Shown: positions 45,214 through 54,243 of the stretch, in pieces
How the letters are laid out: every line of letters begins with the position of its first letter
Numbering within the stretch: position 1 is the first letter of the stretch
Origin: Mogibacterium neglectum
GTDB taxonomy: Bacteria; Bacillota; Clostridia; Peptostreptococcales; Anaerovoracaceae
NCBI RefSeq assembly: GCF_030644205.1
Contig: NZ_CP128647.1
Location: 992,001-1,056,000 of the forward strand
Direction of reading: 5' to 3'
Length of the DNA: 64,000 bases
Made by a program: the position numbers and the translations under genes
The notes under the pieces: generated by a model
Told to the model about the DNA's origin: nothing
Databases searched by the model: none
Seen by the model: the letters and a program-made list of their open reading frames with translations, nothing else

Positions 45214-45239
45214 GAAAGAGTGGGTCGCCCCACTCTTTC
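45214..45239 (-). terminator. Strong hairpin between polC and rimP (terminator or leader attenuator)
   Basis: Perfect 11-base stem, GAAAGAGTGGG / CCCACTCTTTC (arms 45229-45239 and 45214-45224, 4-base loop). A TTTTT run follows only after about 12 bases, so it is not a classic terminator. It lies downstream of a candidate rimP promoter and so would be in the rimP-nusA leader. Confidence 0.65.
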
Positions 45240-45259
45240 GCTCTCTAACGTTCATGCAT

Positions 45260-45288
45260 ATGATATCATAATTCTTTCTGGATAGCAA
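45260..45288 (-). promoter_or_regulatory. Candidate rimP-nusA operon promoter
   Basis: -35 TTGCTA (45283-45288), a 17-base spacer and -10 TATCAT (45260-45265) on the minus strand, just past the polC stop. Confidence 0.5.
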
Positions 45289-45294
45289 ACTTTT

Positions 45295-48200
45295 CTACAT
45301 ATCAAAGATTGATACCTGTGCACTATCTGGGAGCTCATTAAACACTCCGCAAGCTTTTAGATCTTCGATATTAGTACTTGATAGTTTAGTTTTTCTTTGC
45401 ACCTCGTCTGTGGATAAAAACGGTCCATCATTGTAGGCCTCTGCAAGTGAAATTGCTGCACTTCGCCCTACTCCCGATACTGCCATAAATGGTATCTTAA
45501 TCTTGTCATCGACAACGTTAAACATGCACGGATCTGATACACCTAGCTCTGGTAACGAGAATTCACAGCCTCGAGAGAGCAGTTCGTATATAACTTCATA
45601 TACTACCTTTAGTTCTTTTTTCTTTGCAGCACTTGTATCATCGTCTTCGGAGTTTAGTGCATTTAGGGCAGCCTTTGCCGCCTCAACACCGCCTCTAGCT
45701 ACATTTACATCAAAGTTATCAATCTTTGTTGATAACCACGCGCAGTAAAAAGCACTTGGATAGTAAACCTTAAACCATGCCATTCTGAGTGCCATCATTA
45801 CATATGCTGCGGCATGTGCTCTAGGGAATAGGTACTTGAGTGTCCTACATGATTCCACATACCAATCAGGTACACCGTGCTCTTTCATGATAGCGAGTTC
45901 CTCTTGCTTCAGCTCTTTATTTTTACGTACAGCCTCCATGATTTTGAAGGCATTACCCTTATCTACACCTTTGATCATAAGATAGTTCATGATGTCATCT
46001 CGGCACGATATCAGTTCATCGATAGTTGCAACGCCGTTTTTAATGAGGTCTTCAGCATTATTCGTCCATACATCAGTACCATGAGAAAAACCAGAAATCT
46101 TTATAAGAGCAGAGATAGTTTTTGGCTTAATGGCATCAAGCATTCCTCTTGTAAAGTTTGTACCGAATTCAGGTATACCGTAAGTACCATGTTTGAACTC
46201 ATACTCTTCTGGATTGACTATATTTAACGCATCGATTGATGTAAATATGCTGAGTGTCTTCTTGTCAGCAATATCTATTCCCAGCGGATCAACACCCGTC
46301 ATGTCCTGAAGGTGTCTAATCATCTGCGGTACATCATGACCAAGTATATCGAGTTTGAGCAGGTTCTTGTCAATCTTATGGTAGTCAAAATGGGTTGTTA
46401 TGAACTCAGCATCCCTGTTATTTGCAGGTTTCTGAACTGGGCAGAATTCAAATATCTCTCTATCAGCAGGAACTACAATGATACCACCTGGATGCTGACC
46501 TGTGGTTCTCTTTGTCCCCGTACAGCCATTTGCGAGTACAAGTTCCTCTGAATTGGAGAATCTCTTGCCAGTATTTTCTTCGTATTTCTTTACATATCCA
46601 AAAGCGGTCTTTTCAGCGATTGTAGCAACCGTCCCAGCTTTGAAGATATTCTCCTCACCGAATATTTCACCTACGAATTTATGAGCAATAGGTTGATATT
46701 CACCTGCAAAATTAAGATCGATATCGGGCTCTTTATCACCATTGAATCCAAGAAATGTCGCAAATGGGATGTTCAGACCGTTCTTTTCCATATCTGCTCC
46801 ACATTTTTCACATACCCTATCAGGCATATCAAAGCCGGTATCATACTTATCTAGTTGATCTGTAAACTTTAAATTATGGCACTTAGGACATATATAATGT
46901 GGCTCAAGCGGATTTACTTCAGTTATTCCTGCCATTGTAGCCGCAAATGAAGAACCTACCGAACCTCGACTACCTACGAGGTAACCGTCTTTGTTTGATT
47001 TTTCAACGAGGAGCTGCGCTGCCACATACATAACAGCGTACCCATTACTTATGATGGAGTTGAGCTCTGTATCAAGCCTCTCCAAAACTTCCTTAGGAAG
47101 TGGATCGCCGTATATGCTTTTAGCTCTCGCATAGCACGATTCTCTTAGGGTTTCATCTGCTCCTTCGATACTCGGTGGACACTTCTCATCTGGAACAGGC
47201 TCGAACTCTTCGGTCATGGAAGCAATAAAGTTAGTATTATCTATGACTATTTCCTTAGCTCTATCGCCTAGGTACTCAAATTCCTTAAGCATTTCAGCTG
47301 TTGTTCTCAAATAGAGAGAATTTGAATTCGTATCATTAAAGCCAACCATTGACATTACGATGTTGCGGTAAATTGCGGATTCTTTATCTGGATAGTGTGA
47401 ATCTGTAGTTGCAACAACACGTTTTCCAAGTTTATCTCCAAGCTCAACTATCTTCATATTCATGTCGATAAGATCCTGCTTGCTCGTCACATGAGGATAT
47501 CTGTCGTTATTTATTAAGAAGTGATTATTCCCAAGTGGCTGAATCTCTAGGTAATCATAATATGACGCGATCTTTAGCAGTTCTTCATCTGAAGCACCCT
47601 TTAATACAGCTTGAAAGACCTCTCCCGCCTCGCATGCACTTCCTATGATCAGCCCCTCCCGATACTTATCTAGAACCTTTCTAGGAAGCTGTGGTCTTCT
47701 ATAAAAATAGTCAATATGGGTAAATGAAACTATCTTGTAGAGGTTCTTAAGACCAGTAAGGTTCTTGGCGATTAGGATAATATGATATGTGTTTCTTTTT
47801 TTGCTCAGATTGATTTTGCCATTCTCATCATATGCGTCATCATCTGGGTAGAGATAACCTTCCATCCCATACAGAATCTTAATATTCTTTCCCTTTTTTG
47901 CGAGTTTCTTTGCTGTATTTGCAGCATCTGGAAATGACTGCACAACACCATGGTCGGTGATTGCAATAGCAGGCTGCCCCCAGTCGGCAGCTTGCTTAAC
48001 CATTTCTTCGACATCATTAAAACCATCATTTTCACTCATTCTAGTGTGAGCGTGGAGCTCAACTCGCTTTTGCCCATTATAAGCTTCTATCCTGGTGCGC
48101 TTTATCGCTTTATTGATGCTGTTAGCAATCATGACGTTCTCATGAATATACTCGTCATATCGAATATCACCCTGTGCAATTATCTCGTCACCTTTTGATA

Positions 48201-48756
48201 ATAATTCATTAGCTGCATCAAATTCCTGCTTGCTCTTAATAAATGTCTTTACAGCAACAGCCTTTGGTCCTCTGTTAATCCTAAGAGTCATAACCCAGAA
48301 GTTCTTCTTCTTAGTATCCTTAATCTCTATTTCAAATACCGTACCTGATACAGCTACATTTGTTCGAGCACCAGAAATCTCGGCAAGATTCTCATACGCA
48401 GTTTCAGCCATAGTAATTCTCTTGCCAAGTATTATCCCATTATTAATCGCTTTTGGTTTCTCAGTAGGTTTAATGTTTGCTCCAAATACTTGCTGCTTGC
48501 TTTCCCCATAGCTCTCATCGTAGAAATAATTAAACATAACGTCATTTATATTTCCGAGTGACTTTATAAGCCTTTCTCTCATGATGCGCTCTAGTCTTGG
48601 TTTAACGTCAAAATTTACGAGCACATCAAGTTCAAGCACTAATCCAGCGCTATCGAGAGATATGTTCTTAAAAGACAGCGTAAGCTCATCTACATGTCTT
48701 CCCGCAGATTCACTAACCTCTTCAGGAGTAAGTATTCCATTCGGTACTTCAATCAT
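45295..48756 (-). CDS. polC: PolC-type DNA polymerase III alpha subunit lacking the exonuclease domain
   Basis: Main replicative polymerase of low-GC Gram-positives. The 1153 residues contain a short N-terminal domain, an OB domain (about 125-215) and PHP motifs VELHAHTRMSENDG (232-245), AITDHGVVQSF (265-275) and YGMEGYLY (296-303). The zinc knuckle has C623, C626, C649 and C652; the SRGSVGSS segment and the catalytic pair PDIDLNF (D678, D680) follow. Typical PolC has about 1430 residues with a DnaQ-like 3'-5' exonuclease inserted after the YGMEANL-type PHP segment. Here that point (residues about 304-322) holds only a short acidic linker before the next PolC block, NTYHIILIAKNLTGLKNLYK. No ExoI motif (DVETTG type) is present. 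Polymerase residues are intact. It follows ispG and precedes rimP; proS, often adjacent, is absent. Confidence 0.94.
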   Translation of the reverse strand: MIEVPNGILTPEEVSESAGRHVDELTLSFKNISLDSAGLVLELDVLVNFDVKPRLERIMRERLIKSLGNINDVMFNYFYDESYGESKQQVFGANIKPTEKPKAINNGIILGKRITMAETAYENLAEISGARTNVAVSGTVFEIEIKDTKKKNFWVMTLRINRGPKAVAVKTFIKSKQEFDAANELLSKGDEIIAQGDIRYDEYIHENVMIANSINKAIKRTRIEAYNGQKRVELHAHTRMSENDGFNDVEEMVKQAADWGQPAIAITDHGVVQSFPDAANTAKKLAKKGKNIKILYGMEGYLYPDDDAYDENGKINLSKKRNTYHIILIAKNLTGLKNLYKIVSFTHIDYFYRRPQLPRKVLDKYREGLIIGSACEAGEVFQAVLKGASDEELLKIASYYDYLEIQPLGNNHFLINNDRYPHVTSKQDLIDMNMKIVELGDKLGKRVVATTDSHYPDKESAIYRNIVMSMVGFNDTNSNSLYLRTTAEMLKEFEYLGDRAKEIVIDNTNFIASMTEEFEPVPDEKCPPSIEGADETLRESCYARAKSIYGDPLPKEVLERLDTELNSIISNGYAVMYVAAQLLVEKSNKDGYLVGSRGSVGSSFAATMAGITEVNPLEPHYICPKCHNLKFTDQLDKYDTGFDMPDRVCEKCGADMEKNGLNIPFATFLGFNGDKEPDIDLNFAGEYQPIAHKFVGEIFGEENIFKAGTVATIAEKTAFGYVKKYEENTGKRFSNSEELVLANGCTGTKRTTGQHPGGIIVVPADREIFEFCPVQKPANNRDAEFITTHFDYHKIDKNLLKLDILGHDVPQMIRHLQDMTGVDPLGIDIADKKTLSIFTSIDALNIVNPEEYEFKHGTYGIPEFGTNFTRGMLDAIKPKTISALIKISGFSHGTDVWTNNAEDLIKNGVATIDELISCRDDIMNYLMIKGVDKGNAFKIMEAVRKNKELKQEELAIMKEHGVPDWYVESCRTLKYLFPRAHAAAYVMMALRMAWFKVYYPSAFYCAWLSTKIDNFDVNVARGGVEAAKAALNALNSEDDDTSAAKKKELKVVYEVIYELLSRGCEFSLPELGVSDPCMFNVVDDKIKIPFMAVSGVGRSAAISLAEAYNDGPFLSTDEVQRKTKLSSTNIEDLKACGVFNELPDSAQVSIFDM

Positions 48757-48780
48757 CGATTAATTTTCTCCATCAATGTA

Positions 48781-49854
48781 TTATTTCTTAGTTGTATCAT
48801 TTGAAACTATGTCAATGAGAGTAGGAATCAACTCATCTTCAGACACCTTTGCGATTATTTCACCATGTGCAAACACAAGGCCGTCCTTATTGCCACCAGC
48901 AATTCCGTAGTCTGCTTCCCTTGATTCTCCAGGTCCATTTACCACGCACCCCATGACCGCTATTTTAAGGGGCTTTAAACCGAGTCGTGCCCTTCTATTA
49001 CCAATCTCTCTGAGTCTCTCTTCTGCCTCATTTGCCATTTCAATTAGGTTGACCTCAGTTCTACCGCAAGTCGGACATGATACAATCTCTATACTCTTCT
49101 CCCTAAGACCGACAGCCTCAAGGATTCTACGCCCGAATATAACTTCATTTACTGGATCGTCTGTAAGTGATACACGGAGAGTATCTCCAACGCCAGCCAG
49201 AAGCAAGGATCCAATTCCTACAGCTGATTTAAGTCGCCCATTTTCAGGTGTACCCGATTCAGTTATACCGATATGAAGAGTATGGTCAGTCAACTCCTTT
49301 ACCAGCATATGGGCATCATAGTTCATCTTTACATTAGATGATTTAATAGATAGAACCAAGTCGTCAAATCCCATACGCTCAATCTTGCCCAATGTATTTA
49401 TCGCACTCTCTGCAAGCGCAGCAGCAGTTACACTGCCATGCTTAGTCAGTAGCTTTTTATCAAGCGAACCAGAATTCACTCCTACGCGGATAGGAATCCC
49501 CTTGTTGCCAGCAGCTTCAACAACCTTTGCCACTCTATCATCGCTACCGATATTACCTGGATTGATTCTAATCTTATCTGCCCCAGCCTCAATTGCTGCA
49601 AGAGCTAGCTTATAGTTAAAATGAATATCTGCTACGAGCGGCATCTCCGTTTCCTGACGAACTTTCGCAAATGATTTCACCGCAGCTTCATCGGGAATCG
49701 CAACTCTCACTATGTCACAACCAGCATTTTCAAGCTCGTTAATCTGTGCAAGAAGTTTCTCGCTATCTCTTGTATCTACATTTGTCATCGACTGAATTGA
49801 TACAGGTGCACCTCCACCAATAAGAATTCTGCCGCATCTAACCTGTTTAGTCAT
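48781..49854 (-). CDS. ispG: 4-hydroxy-3-methylbut-2-en-1-yl diphosphate synthase IspG
   Basis: 4Fe-4S enzyme of the MEP isoprenoid pathway. The 357 residues have a TIM-barrel N-terminal part (PVSIQSMTNVDTRD, ADIHFNYKLALAA, KIRINPGNIG) and the C-terminal iron-sulfur domain with CPTCGRTE and CVVNGPGE. It lies between rseP and polC, in the same series as dxr, the second enzyme of the pathway. Start: ATG with TAGGTAGG. Confidence 0.97.
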   Translation of the reverse strand: MTKQVRCGRILIGGGAPVSIQSMTNVDTRDSEKLLAQINELENAGCDIVRVAIPDEAAVKSFAKVRQETEMPLVADIHFNYKLALAAIEAGADKIRINPGNIGSDDRVAKVVEAAGNKGIPIRVGVNSGSLDKKLLTKHGSVTAAALAESAINTLGKIERMGFDDLVLSIKSSNVKMNYDAHMLVKELTDHTLHIGITESGTPENGRLKSAVGIGSLLLAGVGDTLRVSLTDDPVNEVIFGRRILEAVGLREKSIEIVSCPTCGRTEVNLIEMANEAEERLREIGNRRARLGLKPLKIAVMGCVVNGPGESREADYGIAGGNKDGLVFAHGEIIAKVSEDELIPTLIDIVSNDTTKK

Positions 49855-49873
49855 GCCAATACCTACCTATATG

Positions 49874-50893
49874 TTAATGTCCAAATACTTTTGCTAAGTC
49901 CTGCCATGTGATAAATACAAAAAGTGCCATTAGAACAGCAAATCCAACTAAGTGCATATATCCTTCCACTTTACTAGAAACCATATTTCCAGTAACTTTA
50001 CTGATCAAAACAAATATAATTCTGCCACCATCGAGCGCAGGAAAAGGCAAAAGATTTATAATAGCCATATTTAGACTGATTAGAGCTACTAGATACAAAT
50101 ACGATAATGTTCCTGCATGAGCTGTTTTGTTCACAAGCCCTGCCATTCCAACAGGACCTGTCACGCTATCCTTATTTATACCCTTATGCAACATCTGTTT
50201 AAGTGCACTTAGCATCTGGCTGTTAAGATTCCACGTCATTTTCGCGCCTTGACCTGTGCATACAAACACATTGTGCGTCGACTTAGACACTATTCCGATT
50301 ACTAGCCTGCCATCCTTATCCCTCTCAGGTGTAATGGTGTACGTATGAACCTTTCCATCACGAACGACTACTGCCTTCATAGCTCTACCGTCAGTATTCT
50401 TCGAAATTGTTGTCACGATATCTAACCATGATGACGATTTTTTCCCATCTATAGAAGTTATTTTATCACCAGCGACAAGACCTGATTGAGCTGCCGGTGA
50501 ATCGGTAACCACCTCATCGAGTGTATTAGTCGGTACACCAACATATATTGTGATTATAATCATCAAAATTAATGCGACAAGCACATTAACAGCCGCACCA
50601 GAAACGAGCACAATTAACCTCTGCCAAGCTGGCTTATTGTTGAATGCCCTCTCCTCGTCACTTTCTTCATTCTCTGCTTCCATCGCACAAAAACCGCCTA
50701 TAGGAATAGCCCTGAGTGAGTACTTAGTTTCACCCCTATCTTTACTTGCAATAAGCGGTCCCATTCCAATTGCAAACTCATTCACCTTAATATGAAAGAG
50801 CTTAGCAGTTACAAGATGTCCAAACTCATGAGGAACTGTGATTATCATGAGCATCAATATTGTAAGAATTATCGTTAAAATCATATAAATCAC
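49874..50893 (-). CDS. rseP: RIP metalloprotease RseP (site-2 protease with PDZ domain)
   Basis: Intramembrane zinc protease that cleaves anti-sigma factors and signal-peptide remnants. It has HEFGH (residues 22-26) in the first membrane helix, one PDZ domain (about 125-200) with PAAQSGLVAGDKITSIDG, and the distal INLLPFPALDGGR with the third zinc ligand. The start is either the GTG at 50893, directly after the dxr stop, or the ATG at 50884; the GTG is listed. The dxr-rseP order after cdsA is conserved in Firmicutes. Length (339) is normal for the one-PDZ form. Confidence 0.95.
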   Translation of the reverse strand: MIYMILTIILTILMLMIITVPHEFGHLVTAKLFHIKVNEFAIGMGPLIASKDRGETKYSLRAIPIGGFCAMEAENEESDEERAFNNKPAWQRLIVLVSGAAVNVLVALILMIIITIYVGVPTNTLDEVVTDSPAAQSGLVAGDKITSIDGKKSSSWLDIVTTISKNTDGRAMKAVVVRDGKVHTYTITPERDKDGRLVIGIVSKSTHNVFVCTGQGAKMTWNLNSQMLSALKQMLHKGINKDSVTGPVGMAGLVNKTAHAGTLSYLYLVALISLNMAIINLLPFPALDGGRIIFVLISKVTGNMVSSKVEGYMHLVGFAVLMALFVFITWQDLAKVFGH

Positions 50894-50894
50894 T

Positions 50895-52043
50895 TTACCT
50901 AAAGAGCTCTCTTACCCTGGCTCTCGCTTCCTTATCAATCTCTAAAATATCTTCAATCGTATTTGACTTAACCAATTTATGTTCATCCATCAATCTACGT
51001 AACGATCTCTGTATATCTAAAAATTCTATCTTTCCCTCGATGATCATCGATACAAGCTCCTCATTTGCACCGTTTAATAGTATTGGATAGCTGCCTCCAT
51101 TTTCAATAGCTTCATATGCCATGGATAAACATTCAAATACATTGGTATCTGGTTTTTCAAAGTGAAGGCTTGAACCCTCCTCAAACAGGTTTAGACTATC
51201 ACCTGAATAATGAAGCCTACTTGGATATCCAAGTGCAAGACTTATCGGAATTCGCATATCTGGAAGACCAAGCTGTGCAATAATCGACGTATCATCAAAC
51301 TCGACCATAGAATGAACTATACTCTCCGGATGCACATGAACATCAATTTTATCTGGCTCGATATCAAAAAGCCATTTCGCCTCAATAACTTCTAGCCCTT
51401 TGTTCATCATCGTAGCTGAGTCGATAGTAATTTTACGTCCCATACTCCACTTCGGATGATTTAACGCTTCCTGTAGAGAAACTCGCTCGAGCTTCTCAAT
51501 ATTATATCCTCTAAATGGTCCACCAGAAGCGGTAAGCAGAATCCTTCTTACCTTTCTTCCCCTATTTCCTTCTAGACACTGAAAGATTGCACTATGTTCA
51601 CTGTCTACAGGGAGTATCTTTACTTCTTTTTCTGCAGCCAGCTGCATAATCAAACTACCACCTGCAACAAGGGTCTCTTTGTTAGCAAGCGCAATATCCT
51701 TACCTGTCAAAATCGCCTCATAAGTAGGCGCTAGACCGCTTATTCCCATCAAGGCATTGAGTACGATATCAGCATCAACTTTAGCGATTTCTCTTAAACC
51801 AGCATCTCCTATATTCACTTCAATAGCAGGAAAAGCCGCACTCACTCGTGCGGCTGCTTCTTTATTTCCAACGCATACAGCCTCAGGCTTAAATTCCTGA
51901 ATCTGTTTTATAAGATCATCTATCCTATTTTTGCAAGTTAGCGCCACAACCTTGAACTTATCGGGATTTTCTCTGACTATGTCCAAGGTTTGAGTTCCAA
52001 TTGAACCTGTGCTACCGAGTAATATTATTCTCTTTATTCCCAT
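50895..52043 (-). CDS. dxr: 1-deoxy-D-xylulose 5-phosphate reductoisomerase Dxr
   Basis: NADPH-dependent second step of the MEP pathway, making 2-C-methyl-D-erythritol 4-phosphate. Motifs: LLGSTGSIGTQTLDIV, LANKETLVAGG, PVDSEHSAIFQC, LTASGGPFRGY and HPKWSMGRKITIDSATMMNKGLE in outline. 382 residues, full length. The start has AGGAAAA; it lies 15 bases after cdsA. Confidence 0.97.
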   Translation of the reverse strand: MGIKRIILLGSTGSIGTQTLDIVRENPDKFKVVALTCKNRIDDLIKQIQEFKPEAVCVGNKEAAARVSAAFPAIEVNIGDAGLREIAKVDADIVLNALMGISGLAPTYEAILTGKDIALANKETLVAGGSLIMQLAAEKEVKILPVDSEHSAIFQCLEGNRGRKVRRILLTASGGPFRGYNIEKLERVSLQEALNHPKWSMGRKITIDSATMMNKGLEVIEAKWLFDIEPDKIDVHVHPESIVHSMVEFDDTSIIAQLGLPDMRIPISLALGYPSRLHYSGDSLNLFEEGSSLHFEKPDTNVFECLSMAYEAIENGGSYPILLNGANEELVSMIIEGKIEFLDIQRSLRRLMDEHKLVKSNTIEDILEIDKEARARVRELFR

Positions 52044-52058
52044 TTTTCCTATCCAACC

Positions 52059-52841
52059 TTAACGAATGAAAAATACTGAAAAATAATATACGAACGGTGC
52101 GACGAAAAGCACACTATCGAATCTATCCAGTATCCCACCATGACCAGGTATTATTTTACCGTAATCTTTAATTCCCATCTGTCGCTTAAAAGCAGAAGCG
52201 GTTAAATCACCAGCCATCGATACCGCTCCACCGAGAACACCTATTATCGAACACTGCACCACGATGTTTGGCATAAAGAAGTACCCGAATAAGGCTGAAA
52301 AAATTGATGCCCCTACTAGTCCGCCAATTGCTCCTTCAACAGTTTTTTTAGGACTAAGATTAGGTGCCATCTTATGCTTTCCAAAAAACATACCTGAAAA
52401 GTACGCCATAATATCCGCCCCAAAAGCAGCTATTATAACAAGCCAAGTAAAGTGTCTATATCTTGATGCATCGATAAGCACTATGAAATACGGAAATAGT
52501 ACAACATATACTATACCTGCAAGTGTGGCTATTGAATCGCTAATTCCACGGTTCTTGATATCCCAACCATAGACTAGACTCGCCATAACTGATATAACAA
52601 GCCAAACTCCAACAAAATCTGACATGTTCCCAAGTATCAGATATCCAGCATATAAGATGACCGCCATCGCAATCGCTATTTTTCGCGATGGTCTGATATC
52701 ACATGCATTAAATCCATCAAAGAATTCTTTTACTCCAATAACGGATATTAGAAGTGCAGCTCCAACAAGCCAGATACCTCCAAAATACAACACCACAAGC
52801 AATGGTAGCATCACTAATGCCGAGATAATTCTAGTTTTCAT
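52059..52841 (-). CDS. cdsA: Phosphatidate cytidylyltransferase CdsA
   Basis: Makes CDP-diacylglycerol from phosphatidic acid and CTP. A 260-residue polytopic protein with about seven membrane helices and the CTP-transferase signature near the C-terminus, ASAFKRQMGIKDYGKIIPGHGGILDRFDS in outline (conserved Lys, two Asp). The start overlaps the uppS stop by one base. It uses the lipid product that begins with PlsX/PlsY. Confidence 0.95.
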   Translation of the reverse strand: MKTRIISALVMLPLLVVLYFGGIWLVGAALLISVIGVKEFFDGFNACDIRPSRKIAIAMAVILYAGYLILGNMSDFVGVWLVISVMASLVYGWDIKNRGISDSIATLAGIVYVVLFPYFIVLIDASRYRHFTWLVIIAAFGADIMAYFSGMFFGKHKMAPNLSPKKTVEGAIGGLVGASIFSALFGYFFMPNIVVQCSIIGVLGGAVSMAGDLTASAFKRQMGIKDYGKIIPGHGGILDRFDSVLFVAPFVYYFSVFFIR

Positions 52842-53584
52842 TACTTATCTTCCTTCTCTCTCCCGCCAAATCTCCTCTTACGATGCGAGAATTTCTTAAT
52901 CATCGCTGTAAACTCTTCCGGTGAATAGTCTGGCCACAGGGTATCTGTAAACATCATCTCACTGTAGGCTGCTTGCCATATTAAAAAATTTGACAGCCGT
53001 TCTTCACCGCTCGTCCTTATGATTAAATCCGGGTCTGGGATATTCTTATGCAAGACTCCAGTATATAGATGATTTGATACCTCATCCTCTGTCACGTCAA
53101 CTGATATCCCTTCATCGGCTAGTGCCTGTCTATCAATAATAATTTCATTGATAGCTTTGACAATTTCATCTCTTCCACCGTAATTCAGTGCAATATTAAA
53201 TACTAGCCCATCGTTATCCTTTGTCTTATCAAGGAGTTCATCTATTGCTCTTACCGAATCACTTGGCAGCATGTTATAGTCACCTAGTATATTGATGCGA
53301 ACATTATTCTTAATAAGCTCCTTTAGCTCCGAATCCACGTATTTGATTATAAGCTTAAATATGCCCGAAACCTCTTCTGTGCTGCGTTTCCAGTTTTCTG
53401 TAGAGAAAGCATACACTGTTAAATACTCGATTCCAAGATTCGAAGCGGTGATAACTATTTGTTTCATCGCTTGCATACCCGCATTATGACCGAATAAACG
53501 AGGTCTATTCTTGCTTTTAGCCCATCGCCCATTGCCATCCATAATGACCGCTACATGCTTAGGTATTTTACCAATCTCTATCAT
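52841..53584 (-). CDS. uppS: Undecaprenyl diphosphate synthase (isoprenyl transferase) UppS
   Basis: Cis-prenyltransferase that makes the C55 lipid carrier for cell-wall synthesis. Motifs: VAVIMDGNGRWAK (conserved Asp), GHNAGMQAMKQIV, YAFSTENWKR and the C-terminal IRTSGEERLSNFLIWQAAYSEM in outline. 247 residues, typical. The start has GAGG at eight bases, and the gene begins only 12 bases after a terminator-like hairpin. Confidence 0.96.
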   Translation of the reverse strand: MIEIGKIPKHVAVIMDGNGRWAKSKNRPRLFGHNAGMQAMKQIVITASNLGIEYLTVYAFSTENWKRSTEEVSGIFKLIIKYVDSELKELIKNNVRINILGDYNMLPSDSVRAIDELLDKTKDNDGLVFNIALNYGGRDEIVKAINEIIIDRQALADEGISVDVTEDEVSNHLYTGVLHKNIPDPDLIIRTSGEERLSNFLIWQAAYSEMMFTDTLWPDYSPEEFTAMIKKFSHRKRRFGGREKEDK

Positions 53585-53595
53585 CCTATAACCTC

Positions 53596-53629
53596 ATAAA
53601 AAGCAAACGTGACCTAGGCCACGTTTGCT
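53596..53629 (-). terminator. Rho-independent terminator between frr and uppS
   Basis: 10-base stem AGCAAACGTG / CACGTTTGCT (arms 53620-53629 and 53602-53611, 8-base loop) followed by TTTTTATG on the minus strand. It sits six bases past the frr stop and 12 bases before the uppS ATG, so uppS expression must rely on read-through or an unseen promoter. Confidence 0.8.
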
Positions 53630-53634
53630 AAGAA

Positions 53635-54183
53635 TTACACTTCCATTACTTCCTTGTTTTTGCTTTCAATGATAGCATCGATTTCCTTAACGGCCTTATC
53701 TATCTTTTTCTGAACATTATCCAGTTCACTCTTGCAGTCATCTTCAGTAATCTCGTGAGCTTTTTCTTGCTTCTTAAGTTCCTCGTTCTCCTCACGTCTA
53801 ATATTACGGACTGCAACCTTTGCTTCTTCTCCGAATTTCTTGACATGTTTAATCAGTTCCTTACGTCTCTCTTCAGTTAACTGAGGAATAGTAAGTCTAA
53901 TTACCTTTCCATCATTGGATGGGTTGAGTCCAAGGTTTGCCTCATTGATCGCATGTTCAATATCCCCAATGGAGCTTGCATCAAAAGGTGAAATCATGAG
54001 TGTACGTGGATCTGGTGTTGTGATGTTGGAAAGCGACTTTAGAGGAGTCGGTACTCCATAATAACTTACCATAACCTTATCGAGAAGTGCTGGGTTTGCT
54101 CTTCCGGCTCTCACTGTATTCAGATTCTCTTTAAGAACGTTTTTAGTAACTTCAATCTTCTCTTCTAAGCTCTTCTTAGCCAT
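53635..54183 (-). CDS. frr: Ribosome recycling factor
   Basis: Splits post-termination ribosomes together with EF-G. The 182 residues contain the RRF signature LNTVRAGRANPALLDKV, YGVPTPLKSLSNITTPDPRTL in outline and LTEERRKELIKHVKKFGEEAKVAVRNIRRE in outline. The start is the ATG at 54183 with CGGAGGAAATC; the open extension of 20 residues upstream is unconserved and contains the promoter. It follows pyrH, the conserved pyrH-frr order. Confidence 0.96.
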   Translation of the reverse strand: MAKKSLEEKIEVTKNVLKENLNTVRAGRANPALLDKVMVSYYGVPTPLKSLSNITTPDPRTLMISPFDASSIGDIEHAINEANLGLNPSNDGKVIRLTIPQLTEERRKELIKHVKKFGEEAKVAVRNIRREENEELKKQEKAHEITEDDCKSELDNVQKKIDKAVKEIDAIIESKNKEVMEV

Positions 54184-54202
54184 GATTTCCTCCGTAATAG
54201 TT

Positions 54203-54231
54203 AATATAAATTTTTGAATACTGATTAACAA
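54203..54231 (-). promoter_or_regulatory. Candidate frr promoter
   Basis: -35 TTGTTA (54226-54231), a 17-base spacer and -10 TATATT (54203-54208) on the minus strand in the 60-base pyrH-frr gap. The context is A/T-rich, so it is tentative. Confidence 0.45.
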
Positions 54232-54243
54232 AGTGATGAGCAA

